Positions 49,294-57,730 of a stretch of DNA of 57,730 nt are shown in pieces (position 1 is the stretch's first letter; every line of letters begins with the position of its first letter). The translations under genes and the position numbers were made by a program. This DNA is from Ruminococcus sp. (lineage in GTDB: Bacteria; Bacillota; Clostridia; Oscillospirales; Ruminococcaceae): assembly GCA_015066715.1 (NCBI GenBank), contig SVNU01000004.1, forward strand, positions 1 through 57,730. The letters run 5' to 3'. The notes under the pieces were generated by a model that was not told the DNA's origin, did no database searches, and saw only the letters and a list, made by a program, of their open reading frames with translations.

Positions 49294-52200
49294 ATGGCAA
49301 AGGTGAACGAAACCGAAGCAAGAGAAATAGGCAGGGCTTATTTAAATAAATGGCGTGCAGAAAGAACTGCCGCTGAGGAAAAATTACCTCAAAAGCTGAA
49401 AGATTTTTTGGTTGACTGCAAAAAATCGTTATCTGAGAATTTCACATCTGAATTGTATGATGTATTTTTGTATGGTCTCAAGGACGGTATATACAAAAAG
49501 CCCTCTGACTTTTTCAAGGCAGAATGTTCCGAGTTGTTCAATGGAGTGATTTATCCCCGAAGAGAGCAGGTCTTTTATCAGATTGTTGACAATATTCAGG
49601 ATTGGGCTTATTCTGAATCGTCAGTACGACGTTCATTAAGAACAACTGTCCCTGTGGTGCTGTGTCCTAAAATTATGGAAGTGGTATATACCTTATATGA
49701 GCGTGACCATATTGACGCTGATATTTGCGACATTATTGAGGGTAAAAATCTTACTGAGGAGCAGATGTTCCATAAAGAGTATTTTTATTCTAATTTTCAT
49801 AATATGGACAAGGTTGTGGCTGCCGAAATTGATATGGGCAATGAACGTATGATAAAGCTTGCTTCGGAAATTATTATGTGCGAAAGCGAAGTGCCTATGA
49901 GCTATATGATAATTTCCGCAGTAACCAAAAGTCACAATGCTGACCTGCACGAAAAACTTGGAAAGCTTCTTCTTGCGGCAAGACTTCAGGAGGGACTTCG
50001 TCAAACTATTTGTGAGGCAATGGATACGGGAACAAAGGAAGCTTTTTTTACACTGCTTGATGTAATAATTGAAAATAACCTTATCCGTTTTTCTTCCGTA
50101 AAACGTGCGGTGGGAATGTGGCTTGGCTTTGTTGAGGAGGAAACTGTAAAGCTTGAAAGAATAAGTGACAAGTCAGTAAATCTTATTCACGACTGTATTC
50201 ATGATAAAGATGTGTGTGATGAATATCTTGCTACCGAGGATACAATGAAAATTTATATTGCACTCTGGGCTTACGGCTTTCACGAGGCATTCTATATGCT
50301 CCATCTGATAAAGGAGTATGCTCTACACGGAAGTAAGCATCAGATAATGGTTGCAGGATATATGACAGCACAGTTTGACAACGTTGTTTTTATGAGCACA
50401 ACGGCAATGAATGTCATAGAGGAACACAAAAATGAGCCTGAAATACTTGCTGTATATATGAAAAGCTTTATGGTCGGATGCACAACGGCAATATATAAGC
50501 AGTTGGGTAAGTACAATGCTGTAGGCACATATAGCTTTGATGGCTCTGTAAGAACATATGCCCCCCTTGAGCCATATTTCAAAAGCCGTGAAGAAGCAGA
50601 AAAAATGTACGGTATTTTACTGGAGATATACAACGGAATGTCAAAAAAATCTGTAGATTTTTCACCTTGTATTTTCCCATGGAACAGCGAAAGTCTGTCC
50701 CGTTCTGATGTGGTTATAAGGCTTGCCTACATAGCAAGTACACTCCGGGACAATGATAAAATAGATTTTGTCGCTTCTCTTATTCCGCAGATAGACTATT
50801 TCAGAAACGCTATTGTTTTGCTTCTTCTCGCACAGCCTGAAACAGACGAACAGAGAAGAATACTTACAGCAGAGGTCTGCGACAAAGAGGAGTATACCCG
50901 ACGTGATGCTTTCAAGCTGATAAACAAGATTGAGCTTGCAGATGAAAATTACCGTCAGCTTGAGGATATGCTCAGATATAAGAATGCAGATATGCGTTCA
51001 AACTGCATAAAGCTTCTTATGAAACAGAATGATGACGCACTTTTCGGCAGTATAAGCAAGCTTATTTCCGATAAAAAGGAAGAAAAGCGTACAGCAGCTC
51101 TTGATATTATTATACAGATTTCAAAGGACGAAAGCAGAACGTCACTTTTCAACAAGTGTATTCCTCTTGTAAAGCAGAATGAAAACACATCTGCCGCTGA
51201 AAGAATACTTATAGATAACATTCTTCCGTCCGAAAAATCTGAAAGCGATATCCCCGCACTTTATTCCGACGAGGATATTTATACACCTGTTATAGATGAA
51301 AAGTTTATTGAAAAAGCTGAGCAGGTGTTCAGAAAATATTTTAATGGGAGGGAAGAAAGCGAGCCTGCGTGGAGAACAGCATTGACAAAGCTTGACGAGC
51401 TTGTGGAAGCTCACGCTGATGAAGAATTCAGATACGGTTATAGTGGGGAAATCGTAACCCTCGGCACGGCACATTCTCTTTTCGCATATGAAAACGGAAA
51501 AAGGGTTATGCCTTTCAACGGATACTGGGATAAATTTTACGATGAAGAAATCAAAACTCCCGTAACGCTGTTTAAAATGATGGTGTCACTTTGTTCCGAG
51601 GGCGAGTATGATGAATATTCTGTAAAATGCAATAAAATCCTTGAAGACATAATCGGAAAACAGCTTACAGTCCGTTATGAGTACAAATACTTTATGAAGC
51701 TGTTTGAAATATGTGAGTATTTGTTAAATAAGCACTCCGATAAGGTCGAGTTGTTCTATGTTTCTGTGGCTTTCATAAACAGACTTATGCCGATTGACAA
51801 TCTCAGCATCAAGTTCAAAGTCAGCGTAAATGGAACAGAAAAAACAGGCAGCGCTCCGATTTTGTCATATTATCCTGTAAGAATGCTGCTTAGCGGTATT
51901 GAACGAACAGGAGATAATATTAAGCTTGCATCAGAGGCTTTTCCGCTCAAGTATGCTTTTGAGCAAAAGGACGGTTTCACTATCACAACAATATACGGCA
52001 GAGCATTTTATCTTACCACAATGCCATTGTATCACGGAATAAGCGTACACCAGTATATCCACGCCGCATATCACGGCATTATCACAGAAGCACAGCTGTA
52101 CAGAATTCTGTTTACGGAACAAAGCCATAGTTACTATAGTTCGCCGATACTTGGCAGAGCACTTTCTGTAGTATCGTATGTTTATGCAGGTGCAAGGGAA

Positions 52201-54426
52201 CTTGAAGCAGCTGTTGATACGAGGGAACGCAGTTGGGAACGAAACAGAAAGTTTAATGAATTCCGCAGCTTTATAAACAGCGATAACCTTTCCGAGCTGA
52301 CCGAGGAGCAGAAAATGCTTATTGCCTTTGCTGAAAAGCTGTACAGAAAAATGACGGAAACAATTCTGGCAAAGGAGCTTAAAAGAGGTGACCTTGAAAC
52401 TGAGTATTCAGGTGCGATTGACGGAATAAAGCGTATTTACGGCATAGACCATCTTGTGAAGATACTTTGTGCGTTGGGAGAATTGCCGCTTGAACGTTCA
52501 CTTTACGGCAATACAAAAACGAAAAAGGGTGCATTGAGTCATCTTCTCAGCGTTTGCCTGCCTGACTATGAGGATAATGCTGAAAAGCTGAAATCAGCCG
52601 TAAAGGGTACAGGTATCAGTGAAAAGCGTCTTATCGAAGCTGCAATGTATTCTCCCGAATGGCTGCCGATGGTGGGAGAGTATCTCGGCTGGGATGGCTT
52701 CTCATCTGCCTGCTATTATTTCATTGCACATATGAACGAGAAGTTTGATGACAAGCGTAAGGCAGTTATCGCAAAATATACTCCTCTTACAGATGAGGAG
52801 CTTAACGCAGGTGCATTTGATATAAGCTGGTTCAGAGCAGCTTATGACACCTTGGGCAAAAAGCGGTTTGATATGATTTATGATGCCGCAAAATATATTT
52901 CCGACGGCGCTAAACATTCAAGGGCAAGGAAATATGCTGACGCTGTTCTAGGTAAGTTTGAAACTGCTGAAACCGTCAAGACTATCGCCGATAAGCGTAA
53001 CAAGGATTTGCTTATGGCGTATGCCCTTATTCCTATAAAGAATGAGGACGATATTTGTAACCGTTATCTGTATTTGCAGCAGTTCTTAAAGGAAAGCAAG
53101 AAGTTCGGCTCACAGCGAAGTGCAAGCGAGAAAAAGGCTGTTGAGATTGCAATGCAGAATCTTTCCATAAATGCAGGTTATGCCGATGTGACAAGGCTTA
53201 CGCTGAGAATGGAAACAAAGCTTATTGATGACAGCCGTGAGCTTTTTGAGGACAATGAGATTGACGGAACAATATTCAGACTTGCAGTTGACGATACAGG
53301 CAAGGCGGAAATAATCTGCACAAAAGACGGAAAGCAGCTTAAATCTGTTCCTGCAAAGCTTAAAAAGAATGAGTATATTGTAAGGCTTACAGAAACAAAG
53401 AAAAAGCTTACAGAACAGTATCGCCGTACAAGAGTAATGTTTGAACAGGCTATGGAGAACAGCACGGAATTTACAGTTGAGGAACTTAATATACTTAGAA
53501 GAAACCCTGTTGTTCTGCCGATAATCAAAAATCTTGTGTTTGTCTGCGGAGATAATCTTGGTTTCCTTGACGAAAACGAGCTTACCGATTATGCAGGAAA
53601 TATCGTGAAACTTTCCGACAGAGACAAGGTTATTGCTGCACATCCTTACGCTATTTACAAGGACGGTCACTGGTCAGATTATCAGAAGCATCTGTTTGAC
53701 AAGCAGCTTGTTCAGCCATTCCGTCAGGTGTTCAGAGAGCTTTATGTAAAGACAGTGGATGAAGCTGAAATGACACATTCGCTCCGTTATGCAGGAAATC
53801 AGATACAGCCAGCAAAGACGGTTGCCTGCCTAAAAACAAGACGTTGGGTAGCTGACGTTGAGGACGGCTTGCAGAAGGTTTACTATAAAGAAAATATTGT
53901 TGCACGAATTTACGCAATCGCAGATTGGTTTACTCCTGCGGATATTGAAGCACCTACTCTTGAATGGGTCGAATTCACCGACAGAAAAACAGGCAGGGCA
54001 CTTATTATCAAGGATATTCCCGATATAATTTTCTCAGAGGTAATGCGTGATGTTGATATGGCGGTAAGCGTTGCTCACGCAGGAGGCGTTGACCCTGAAA
54101 CAAGTCACTCCACTGTTGAAATGCGTGCGGCTATTATTGAATTTACATTGCCGCTTTTCAAGCTTACGAATGTTGAGATAAAAGGAAACCATGCTCATAT
54201 CAGCGGAAAATACGGTGAATATACCCTCCATCTCGGCAGCGGAGTTATTCATAAAAAGGGCGGGGCAATGATAAATATCTTGCCTGTGCACAGTCAACAC
54301 AGAGGAAAGCTGTTCCTGCCGTTTGCGGATGAAGACCCGAAAACTGCGGAGATAATTACAAAAATGCTTTTCCTTGCTGAGGACAGCAAGATAAAGGACC
54401 CAAGTATTTTGGCGCAGATAAGGTGA
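49294..54426 (+). CDS. Giant DUF4132 (MolR-like) protein
   Basis: A 1710-residue protein. The N-terminal 700 residues are helical repeats with HEAT-like character (for example YKNADMRSNCIKLLMKQND). The DUF4132 domain lies near the C-terminus (about 1490-1620, with WVADVEDGLQKVYYKEN and IEAPTLEWVEFTDRKTG). E. coli MolR is the best-known relative, function unsettled. It is the middle gene of three. A remnant of a related C-terminus lies at 36594-36665. Confidence 0.85.
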   Translation: MAKVNETEAREIGRAYLNKWRAERTAAEEKLPQKLKDFLVDCKKSLSENFTSELYDVFLYGLKDGIYKKPSDFFKAECSELFNGVIYPRREQVFYQIVDNIQDWAYSESSVRRSLRTTVPVVLCPKIMEVVYTLYERDHIDADICDIIEGKNLTEEQMFHKEYFYSNFHNMDKVVAAEIDMGNERMIKLASEIIMCESEVPMSYMIISAVTKSHNADLHEKLGKLLLAARLQEGLRQTICEAMDTGTKEAFFTLLDVIIENNLIRFSSVKRAVGMWLGFVEEETVKLERISDKSVNLIHDCIHDKDVCDEYLATEDTMKIYIALWAYGFHEAFYMLHLIKEYALHGSKHQIMVAGYMTAQFDNVVFMSTTAMNVIEEHKNEPEILAVYMKSFMVGCTTAIYKQLGKYNAVGTYSFDGSVRTYAPLEPYFKSREEAEKMYGILLEIYNGMSKKSVDFSPCIFPWNSESLSRSDVVIRLAYIASTLRDNDKIDFVASLIPQIDYFRNAIVLLLLAQPETDEQRRILTAEVCDKEEYTRRDAFKLINKIELADENYRQLEDMLRYKNADMRSNCIKLLMKQNDDALFGSISKLISDKKEEKRTAALDIIIQISKDESRTSLFNKCIPLVKQNENTSAAERILIDNILPSEKSESDIPALYSDEDIYTPVIDEKFIEKAEQVFRKYFNGREESEPAWRTALTKLDELVEAHADEEFRYGYSGEIVTLGTAHSLFAYENGKRVMPFNGYWDKFYDEEIKTPVTLFKMMVSLCSEGEYDEYSVKCNKILEDIIGKQLTVRYEYKYFMKLFEICEYLLNKHSDKVELFYVSVAFINRLMPIDNLSIKFKVSVNGTEKTGSAPILSYYPVRMLLSGIERTGDNIKLASEAFPLKYAFEQKDGFTITTIYGRAFYLTTMPLYHGISVHQYIHAAYHGIITEAQLYRILFTEQSHSYYSSPILGRALSVVSYVYAGARELEAAVDTRERSWERNRKFNEFRSFINSDNLSELTEEQKMLIAFAEKLYRKMTETILAKELKRGDLETEYSGAIDGIKRIYGIDHLVKILCALGELPLERSLYGNTKTKKGALSHLLSVCLPDYEDNAEKLKSAVKGTGISEKRLIEAAMYSPEWLPMVGEYLGWDGFSSACYYFIAHMNEKFDDKRKAVIAKYTPLTDEELNAGAFDISWFRAAYDTLGKKRFDMIYDAAKYISDGAKHSRARKYADAVLGKFETAETVKTIADKRNKDLLMAYALIPIKNEDDICNRYLYLQQFLKESKKFGSQRSASEKKAVEIAMQNLSINAGYADVTRLTLRMETKLIDDSRELFEDNEIDGTIFRLAVDDTGKAEIICTKDGKQLKSVPAKLKKNEYIVRLTETKKKLTEQYRRTRVMFEQAMENSTEFTVEELNILRRNPVVLPIIKNLVFVCGDNLGFLDENELTDYAGNIVKLSDRDKVIAAHPYAIYKDGHWSDYQKHLFDKQLVQPFRQVFRELYVKTVDEAEMTHSLRYAGNQIQPAKTVACLKTRRWVADVEDGLQKVYYKENIVARIYAIADWFTPADIEAPTLEWVEFTDRKTGRALIIKDIPDIIFSEVMRDVDMAVSVAHAGGVDPETSHSTVEMRAAIIEFTLPLFKLTNVEIKGNHAHISGKYGEYTLHLGSGVIHKKGGAMINILPVHSQHRGKLFLPFADEDPKTAEIITKMLFLAEDSKIKDPSILAQIR

Positions 54427-54441
54427 AATTAGGAGTAATTT

Positions 54442-55272
54442 ATGCACAAAAACGGCAAATGGGCGAAACAAATAATAGAATGGCAGAACGCCGACGGCAG
54501 TTGGGGCGATTATCATTCCCTTGCTGTTGCAGGCAATTCCCGTATTACAACCGAGCAGGCTGTTCGCAGACTTGAAAGGCTTGGTTATACAATTGAGGAC
54601 GAGTGTATTCAGAAAGCTGTTCAGTATATGAGCGATTGTCTTGTCGGCAAAAAGAAAATTCCCGACAGAGTTGAAAAGGTTCATGATTGGAATGTGTTTT
54701 TATCACTGATACTTTCTACGGGTATAAGAAGATTTACAAAGGATAACCCTGTTGCAAATAAGGTCGCTGAACAGTGGGCGGGAATTGTAACAGCCGCATT
54801 TACGGATGGCAGTTATAATTATGATAAATACGTTGAAACCTACAAAAACATTCTGAAACCAAACGGCGGAAGAATTATAGGAATTGAAAATTACTACCCT
54901 GTATCACTTTTGTGTGATTGCCTTGATGAGAAAACGGAGAATGCTTTTATTGAGCATATTCTGAATTTCGATAATGGTATCTACTATATTTATGATGATA
55001 AGCTTACTGTTCCTCCGAAGGAGTTTCAAAGTAAAAATGCAAGCAGATATCTCGGTGCAATAGAACTGCTTATCAGATACAAGCACGCTCGGCAAAAGAT
55101 GTGCTTTGTTTCAGATTGGCTGAATGCTAATCGTAACGAAAACGGCAAGTGGGATATGGGCAAGGCAGTTAATGACAAGCTGTATTTTCCTTTGTCTGAT
55201 GATTGGAGAAAAAGCGAGACACGTGAGGCGGATTGTACGGAGAGGATAGAGAAAATATTGAATATTCTTTAA
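54442..55272 (+). CDS. Alpha/alpha-toroid-like protein, partner of DUF4132
   Basis: A 276-residue protein; TTAGGAG before the ATG. EWQNADGSWGDYHS near residue 13 and WLNANRNENGKWDMG near 228 are QW-type repeats of the terpenoid-cyclase/prenyltransferase toroid fold. No DxDD or DDxxD catalytic motif was seen, so it may bind a peptide or lipid rather than cyclise. It lies 15 bases after the DUF4132 stop. Confidence 0.65.
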   Translation: MHKNGKWAKQIIEWQNADGSWGDYHSLAVAGNSRITTEQAVRRLERLGYTIEDECIQKAVQYMSDCLVGKKKIPDRVEKVHDWNVFLSLILSTGIRRFTKDNPVANKVAEQWAGIVTAAFTDGSYNYDKYVETYKNILKPNGGRIIGIENYYPVSLLCDCLDEKTENAFIEHILNFDNGIYYIYDDKLTVPPKEFQSKNASRYLGAIELLIRYKHARQKMCFVSDWLNANRNENGKWDMGKAVNDKLYFPLSDDWRKSETREADCTERIEKILNIL

Positions 55273-55288
55273 TTGTAGGGTGATGAAA

Positions 55289-55744
55289 ATGGATGTGGGA
55301 TATAAAAATTCAGATGTCAGCTTTTCTTTGCGTTCAGCGGCATTGATAATCAAGGATAACAAACTACTTGTTGCCAAAAATGATAATTACGATTGCTTTT
55401 ATACACTGGGCGGCGGAGTAAATCTGAACGAAGCTTCAACTGAATCTGTAATCAGAGAATGTCGTGAAGAAACAGGATATGATTTTGAAATTGACAGGCT
55501 TGCATTTGTTCAGGAACGTTTTTATACTTTGGAAAATTGCCGTCATCACGAGGTTGTATTTTTCTACTTAATGAAGAATATTGCTGTTGATATTAAGGAC
55601 GGAACCACAACTGATCAGCAGTGCGAGCATTTATATTGGCTGCCCGTTGATGAGCTGGAGAAAACAGATCTTGTTCCTGCTTTCTTGAAAACAGCATTGA
55701 TAAGTATTCCGAGAGAAACAGTGCACATTATTTCATATGAATAA
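55289..55744 (+). CDS. NUDIX hydrolase
   Basis: A 151-residue protein. The ATG at 55289 follows AGGGTG by 6 bases; a GTG at 55280 and an ATG at 55283 are in frame. The NUDIX box runs from GGGVNLNEAS through ESVIRECREETGYDFEID, with the catalytic REEC/EE arrangement intact. Substrate unknown; the family cleaves nucleoside diphosphate linkages. Confidence 0.9.
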   Translation: MDVGYKNSDVSFSLRSAALIIKDNKLLVAKNDNYDCFYTLGGGVNLNEASTESVIRECREETGYDFEIDRLAFVQERFYTLENCRHHEVVFFYLMKNIAVDIKDGTTTDQQCEHLYWLPVDELEKTDLVPAFLKTALISIPRETVHIISYE

Positions 55745-55755
55745 ATTTGTTTGTA

Positions 55756-55779
55756 GAGCGTGGGATAAAACCCACGCTC
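55756..55779 (+). terminator. Terminator after the NUDIX gene
   Basis: GAGCGTGGG / CCCACGCTC stem followed by ATTTTA. Confidence 0.8.
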
Positions 55780-55848
55780 ATTTTATGTTGTTGAATTGGG
55801 TTTGTTTTTATGATATAATATTTATAAAAACAAATCGAGGTGAAATCT

Positions 55849-56553
55849 ATGCCGCTGACAATAGCAATATGCGATGACAATGAAAATCAGATAAAAGAGC
55901 TGCGCCGTTTGCTTGATGAATGGTCGGCGGATAAGCCTTTTGCTCTTGCCATAGATGAATACATAAGTGCAGAGAGTTTTCTTTTTAGCTACCCCGACAA
56001 GCCCTGTGACCTGCTCCTGCTTGACATTGAGATGAAACAGCTTAATGGTATGGAGCTTGCCAAAAAGCTTCGTTCTGATGGAGATATGCTTCCTATCGTA
56101 TTCATAACAGGCTACTCGGATTATATTGGCGACGGCTACGAGGTTGAGGCTTTGCATTATCTTTTAAAGCCTGTGGACAAGCTAAAGCTGTTTGCTGTCC
56201 TTGACCGTTATATTAAGCGGCACACTCCTGAAAATGAGATTACAATCAAATGCGAGGATAAAACCCTGCACATTTCACCCGATATGATAATGTACTGTGA
56301 AGCTGTGGGCAAGAAAACTCACATCCACACCAAAGAGCAAGTTCTGATATGCGAAACAGGTATTGGTAATTTCAGCAGCAATCTTAGTTCTGACTTTCTT
56401 TCCTGCCACCGTTCCTATATTGTAAATCTGAGGTATGTGAGAAGTATCGGAAAGATGGAGATTGTGCTTGATAACGGTGATAGTGTTCCGCTTTCAAGAC
56501 GGCTTTATAAAGATGTAAATGAGAAGTTTATTAGGTTTTATATGAAAGGATAA
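55849..56553 (+). CDS. LytTR-family response regulator (AgrA-like)
   Basis: A 234-residue protein; start at MPLTIAICDD from GAGGTGAAATCT. Receiver domain: DD near residue 10 and phospho-acceptor D58 in LLLLDIEMK, T87-type residue in FITGYSD, K108-type in LLKPVDK. The C-terminal LytTR domain has FLSCHRSYIVNLRYV and the NGDSVPLSRR strand. It should bind direct repeats upstream of target promoters. It pairs with the GHKL kinase two genes downstream. Confidence 0.9.
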   Translation: MPLTIAICDDNENQIKELRRLLDEWSADKPFALAIDEYISAESFLFSYPDKPCDLLLLDIEMKQLNGMELAKKLRSDGDMLPIVFITGYSDYIGDGYEVEALHYLLKPVDKLKLFAVLDRYIKRHTPENEITIKCEDKTLHISPDMIMYCEAVGKKTHIHTKEQVLICETGIGNFSSNLSSDFLSCHRSYIVNLRYVRSIGKMEIVLDNGDSVPLSRRLYKDVNEKFIRFYMKG

Positions 56554-56558
56554 TTTCG

Positions 56559-56900
56559 ATGAAAATAAAAGATATAGATAAAACAGAACGAGAATTATTA
56601 TCAAACATAAAACAACGTCCCGCACTATATATCGGTACGACTTCTTTGGAATATTTACAGCACTTTTTATATGGATATTACAGTGCGGTTTTGTTGCGAT
56701 GCAGTGGTGAAAAGCACTTTATTCTGCCTGATAATTTTAATGAATTTGTTGCAAATAAACTGTTAGGTCACAATGATACCGTTCTGAATTATTGCACATT
56801 AATAAATAATATTGAATCAGATAAAACAAAGGCATTTGAACTCTTTTTTAAGCTTCTGGATGAATGTCTCATCGCTCAGGGCTTTGAACCCATAGAATAA
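56559..56900 (+). CDS. Uncharacterised 113-residue protein between response regulator and kinase
   Basis: Starts 5 bases after the regulator stop; the ribosome binding site (AAAGGATAA) lies within that gene. LSNIKQRPALYIGTTSLEYL resembles the opening of several small uncharacterised Firmicute proteins with a R-P-x-x-Y-I-G motif. No signal peptide, so it is not an autoinducer precursor of the usual kind. It is an unusual insertion in a two-component operon. Confidence 0.65.
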   Translation: MKIKDIDKTERELLSNIKQRPALYIGTTSLEYLQHFLYGYYSAVLLRCSGEKHFILPDNFNEFVANKLLGHNDTVLNYCTLINNIESDKTKAFELFFKLLDECLIAQGFEPIE

Positions 56901-56919
56901 ATATATGTGAGGTCAAGTT

Positions 56920-57654
56920 ATGAAAACAGCAATTATAATCGGTGCAATAATACTATTCATAGCACTCTGCATTATAGGATTTTTCCTACTTCGCCGTACC
57001 CTCTACAATATGATAGACCGCCGCATTGAACGCTTTCAGAGTGAGCTTATCGAAAAGCAGGTGCGTGAAATTCAGAATATGTATCGTCAGGTTCGTGGCT
57101 GGAGACACGATTACCGCAATCACATCAACAATATGAAAATTCAGCTTTCACAGGAGAATTATGACGGACTTTCAGACTATCTTAACGAGCTTGCAGATGA
57201 CCTCGACACTGTTGACACAGTAATCAAAACGGGTAATGTTATGGCTGACGCTATCTTAAACAGCAAGCTGAATGTTGCGGAAAAGATGAATGTTCAGCTT
57301 AACGTCAAGGCGAATGTTCCCGAAACACTTCCTATGAGCGATGTAGAGCTTTGCTCGGTTCTTGGAAATATGCTCGATAATGCAGTTGAAGCCTGCGCTA
57401 CACTCCCTGAGGAAGAACGCTTTATGCGTGTCTATATCGGTAAGCTGAAAGGTCAGCTTTATCTTTCGGTGCAGAACTCGGCTGGTAAAGTCCGCAAGGA
57501 AAAAGGCTCTTATCTTTCTACGAAAGAAGGCGAACACGGTTACGGTCTGTTCAGAATTGACAGGGTTGCCAAGAAATACGGCGGCTATGTCAATCGACAG
57601 AATGAGGAGGGCATATTTGCTACCGAGATAATGATACCTTTGCAGACCGCCTGA
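56920..57654 (+). CDS. GHKL sensor histidine kinase (AgrC-like, short)
   Basis: A 244-residue protein. One N-terminal helix (IIIGAIILFIALCIIGFFLL) replaces the five or six of AgrC. The H box is VRGWRHDYRNHINNMK (phospho-acceptor His about residue 64) and the N box is VLGNMLDNAVEAC. A G box follows (GYGLFRI). The short membrane part suggests sensing through a partner rather than directly. Confidence 0.9.
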   Translation: MKTAIIIGAIILFIALCIIGFFLLRRTLYNMIDRRIERFQSELIEKQVREIQNMYRQVRGWRHDYRNHINNMKIQLSQENYDGLSDYLNELADDLDTVDTVIKTGNVMADAILNSKLNVAEKMNVQLNVKANVPETLPMSDVELCSVLGNMLDNAVEACATLPEEERFMRVYIGKLKGQLYLSVQNSAGKVRKEKGSYLSTKEGEHGYGLFRIDRVAKKYGGYVNRQNEEGIFATEIMIPLQTA

Positions 57655-57676
57655 TTTACCATTCGTTCCGTATATT

Positions 57677-57708
57677 GACCGTTCGTTCCGAAATCAACAC
57701 GAACGGTC
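57677..57708 (+). terminator. Terminator after the two-component operon
   Basis: GACCGTTCGT / ACGAACGGTC with a 12-base loop, followed by GTTTTTATG. Confidence 0.8.
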
Positions 57709-57730
57709 GTTTTTATGTTATAGTGATTGA

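Noticed and set aside
53110-53670. Large antisense ORFs inside the DUF4132 gene
   Set aside because: They have no supported start and are explained by the strong codon pattern of the sense gene.
1-57730. CRISPR arrays, rRNA, intact tRNA genes
   Set aside because: No regularly spaced repeat array, rRNA-like segment or cloverleaf with CCA-proximal acceptor pairing was found in the window.

Overview
Host. Low GC, dense AGGAGG-type ribosome binding sites and the gene families present point to a gut-type Firmicute, most likely a Ruminococcus or other Oscillospiraceae. This is inferred from gene content only. The window has no complete tRNA, no rRNA and no CRISPR array.

Region 1 (about 106-36137) reads as one integrated genomic island. 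The window opens in the 3' end of a chromosomal gene that I recognise as a GGGtGRT-family protein. A 56-bp piece of that 3' end (106-161) recurs in direct orientation at 36082-36137 with one mismatch, so one repeat period is 35,976 bp. Just inside both ends lie matching clusters of an 11-mer (TTTGTCCACGA in tandem plus an inverted partial copy), which look like integrase arm sites. Next to the left end are a Tn916-type tyrosine integrase and an excisionase. The leftward arm (429-11389) is a replication and recombination module: a helicase-like ATPase, a Rep-like protein, a primase-helicase, a zinc-binding partner protein and a YqaJ exonuclease. It is controlled from promoters that precede tiny leader ORFs. 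No relaxase, coupling ATPase or type IV secretion gene was seen, so the island is not self-conjugative as it stands. It may be a mobilisable or phage-satellite-like element.

The rightward arm (11648-35853) is cargo. It holds small cysteine-rich and membrane proteins, a soluble FtsH-like AAA-M41 protease, and three proteins that share domains in different combinations. It also has a serine resolvase flanked by three tiny hydrophobic peptides, DUF960, and an amidoligase with a class II glutamine amidotransferase. An IS30-type insertion sequence follows, then a surface protein with a lipoprotein LHH-nuclease toxin and a SUKH-type immunity protein. The far right looks defensive: a PD-(D/E)XK protein with a beta-CASP metallo-beta-lactamase, a KAP P-loop NTPase, an AAA/PD-(D/E)XK protein and a HipA-like kinase.

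Region 2 (36138-36850) is a scar zone next to attR. It holds a double-HTH regulator whose 5' end is fused to element DNA, a fragment of a DUF4132 gene, a possible tRNA 3' remnant and a strong terminator.

Region 3 (36873-57708) is chromosome-like. It contains a BlaI/BlaR1-type pair with two identical-arm operators, a lipoprotein, a membrane-anchored protein, and a four-gene operon of unknown proteins, two of them tandem paralogues. Then come an ECF sigma factor with its membrane anti-sigma and a small membrane protein, and PadR with an FtsW-like protein. A three-gene operon follows: a beta-grasp-like small protein, a 1710-residue DUF4132 protein and an alpha/alpha-toroid-like protein. The window ends with a NUDIX hydrolase and an Agr-like LytTR/GHKL two-component system.
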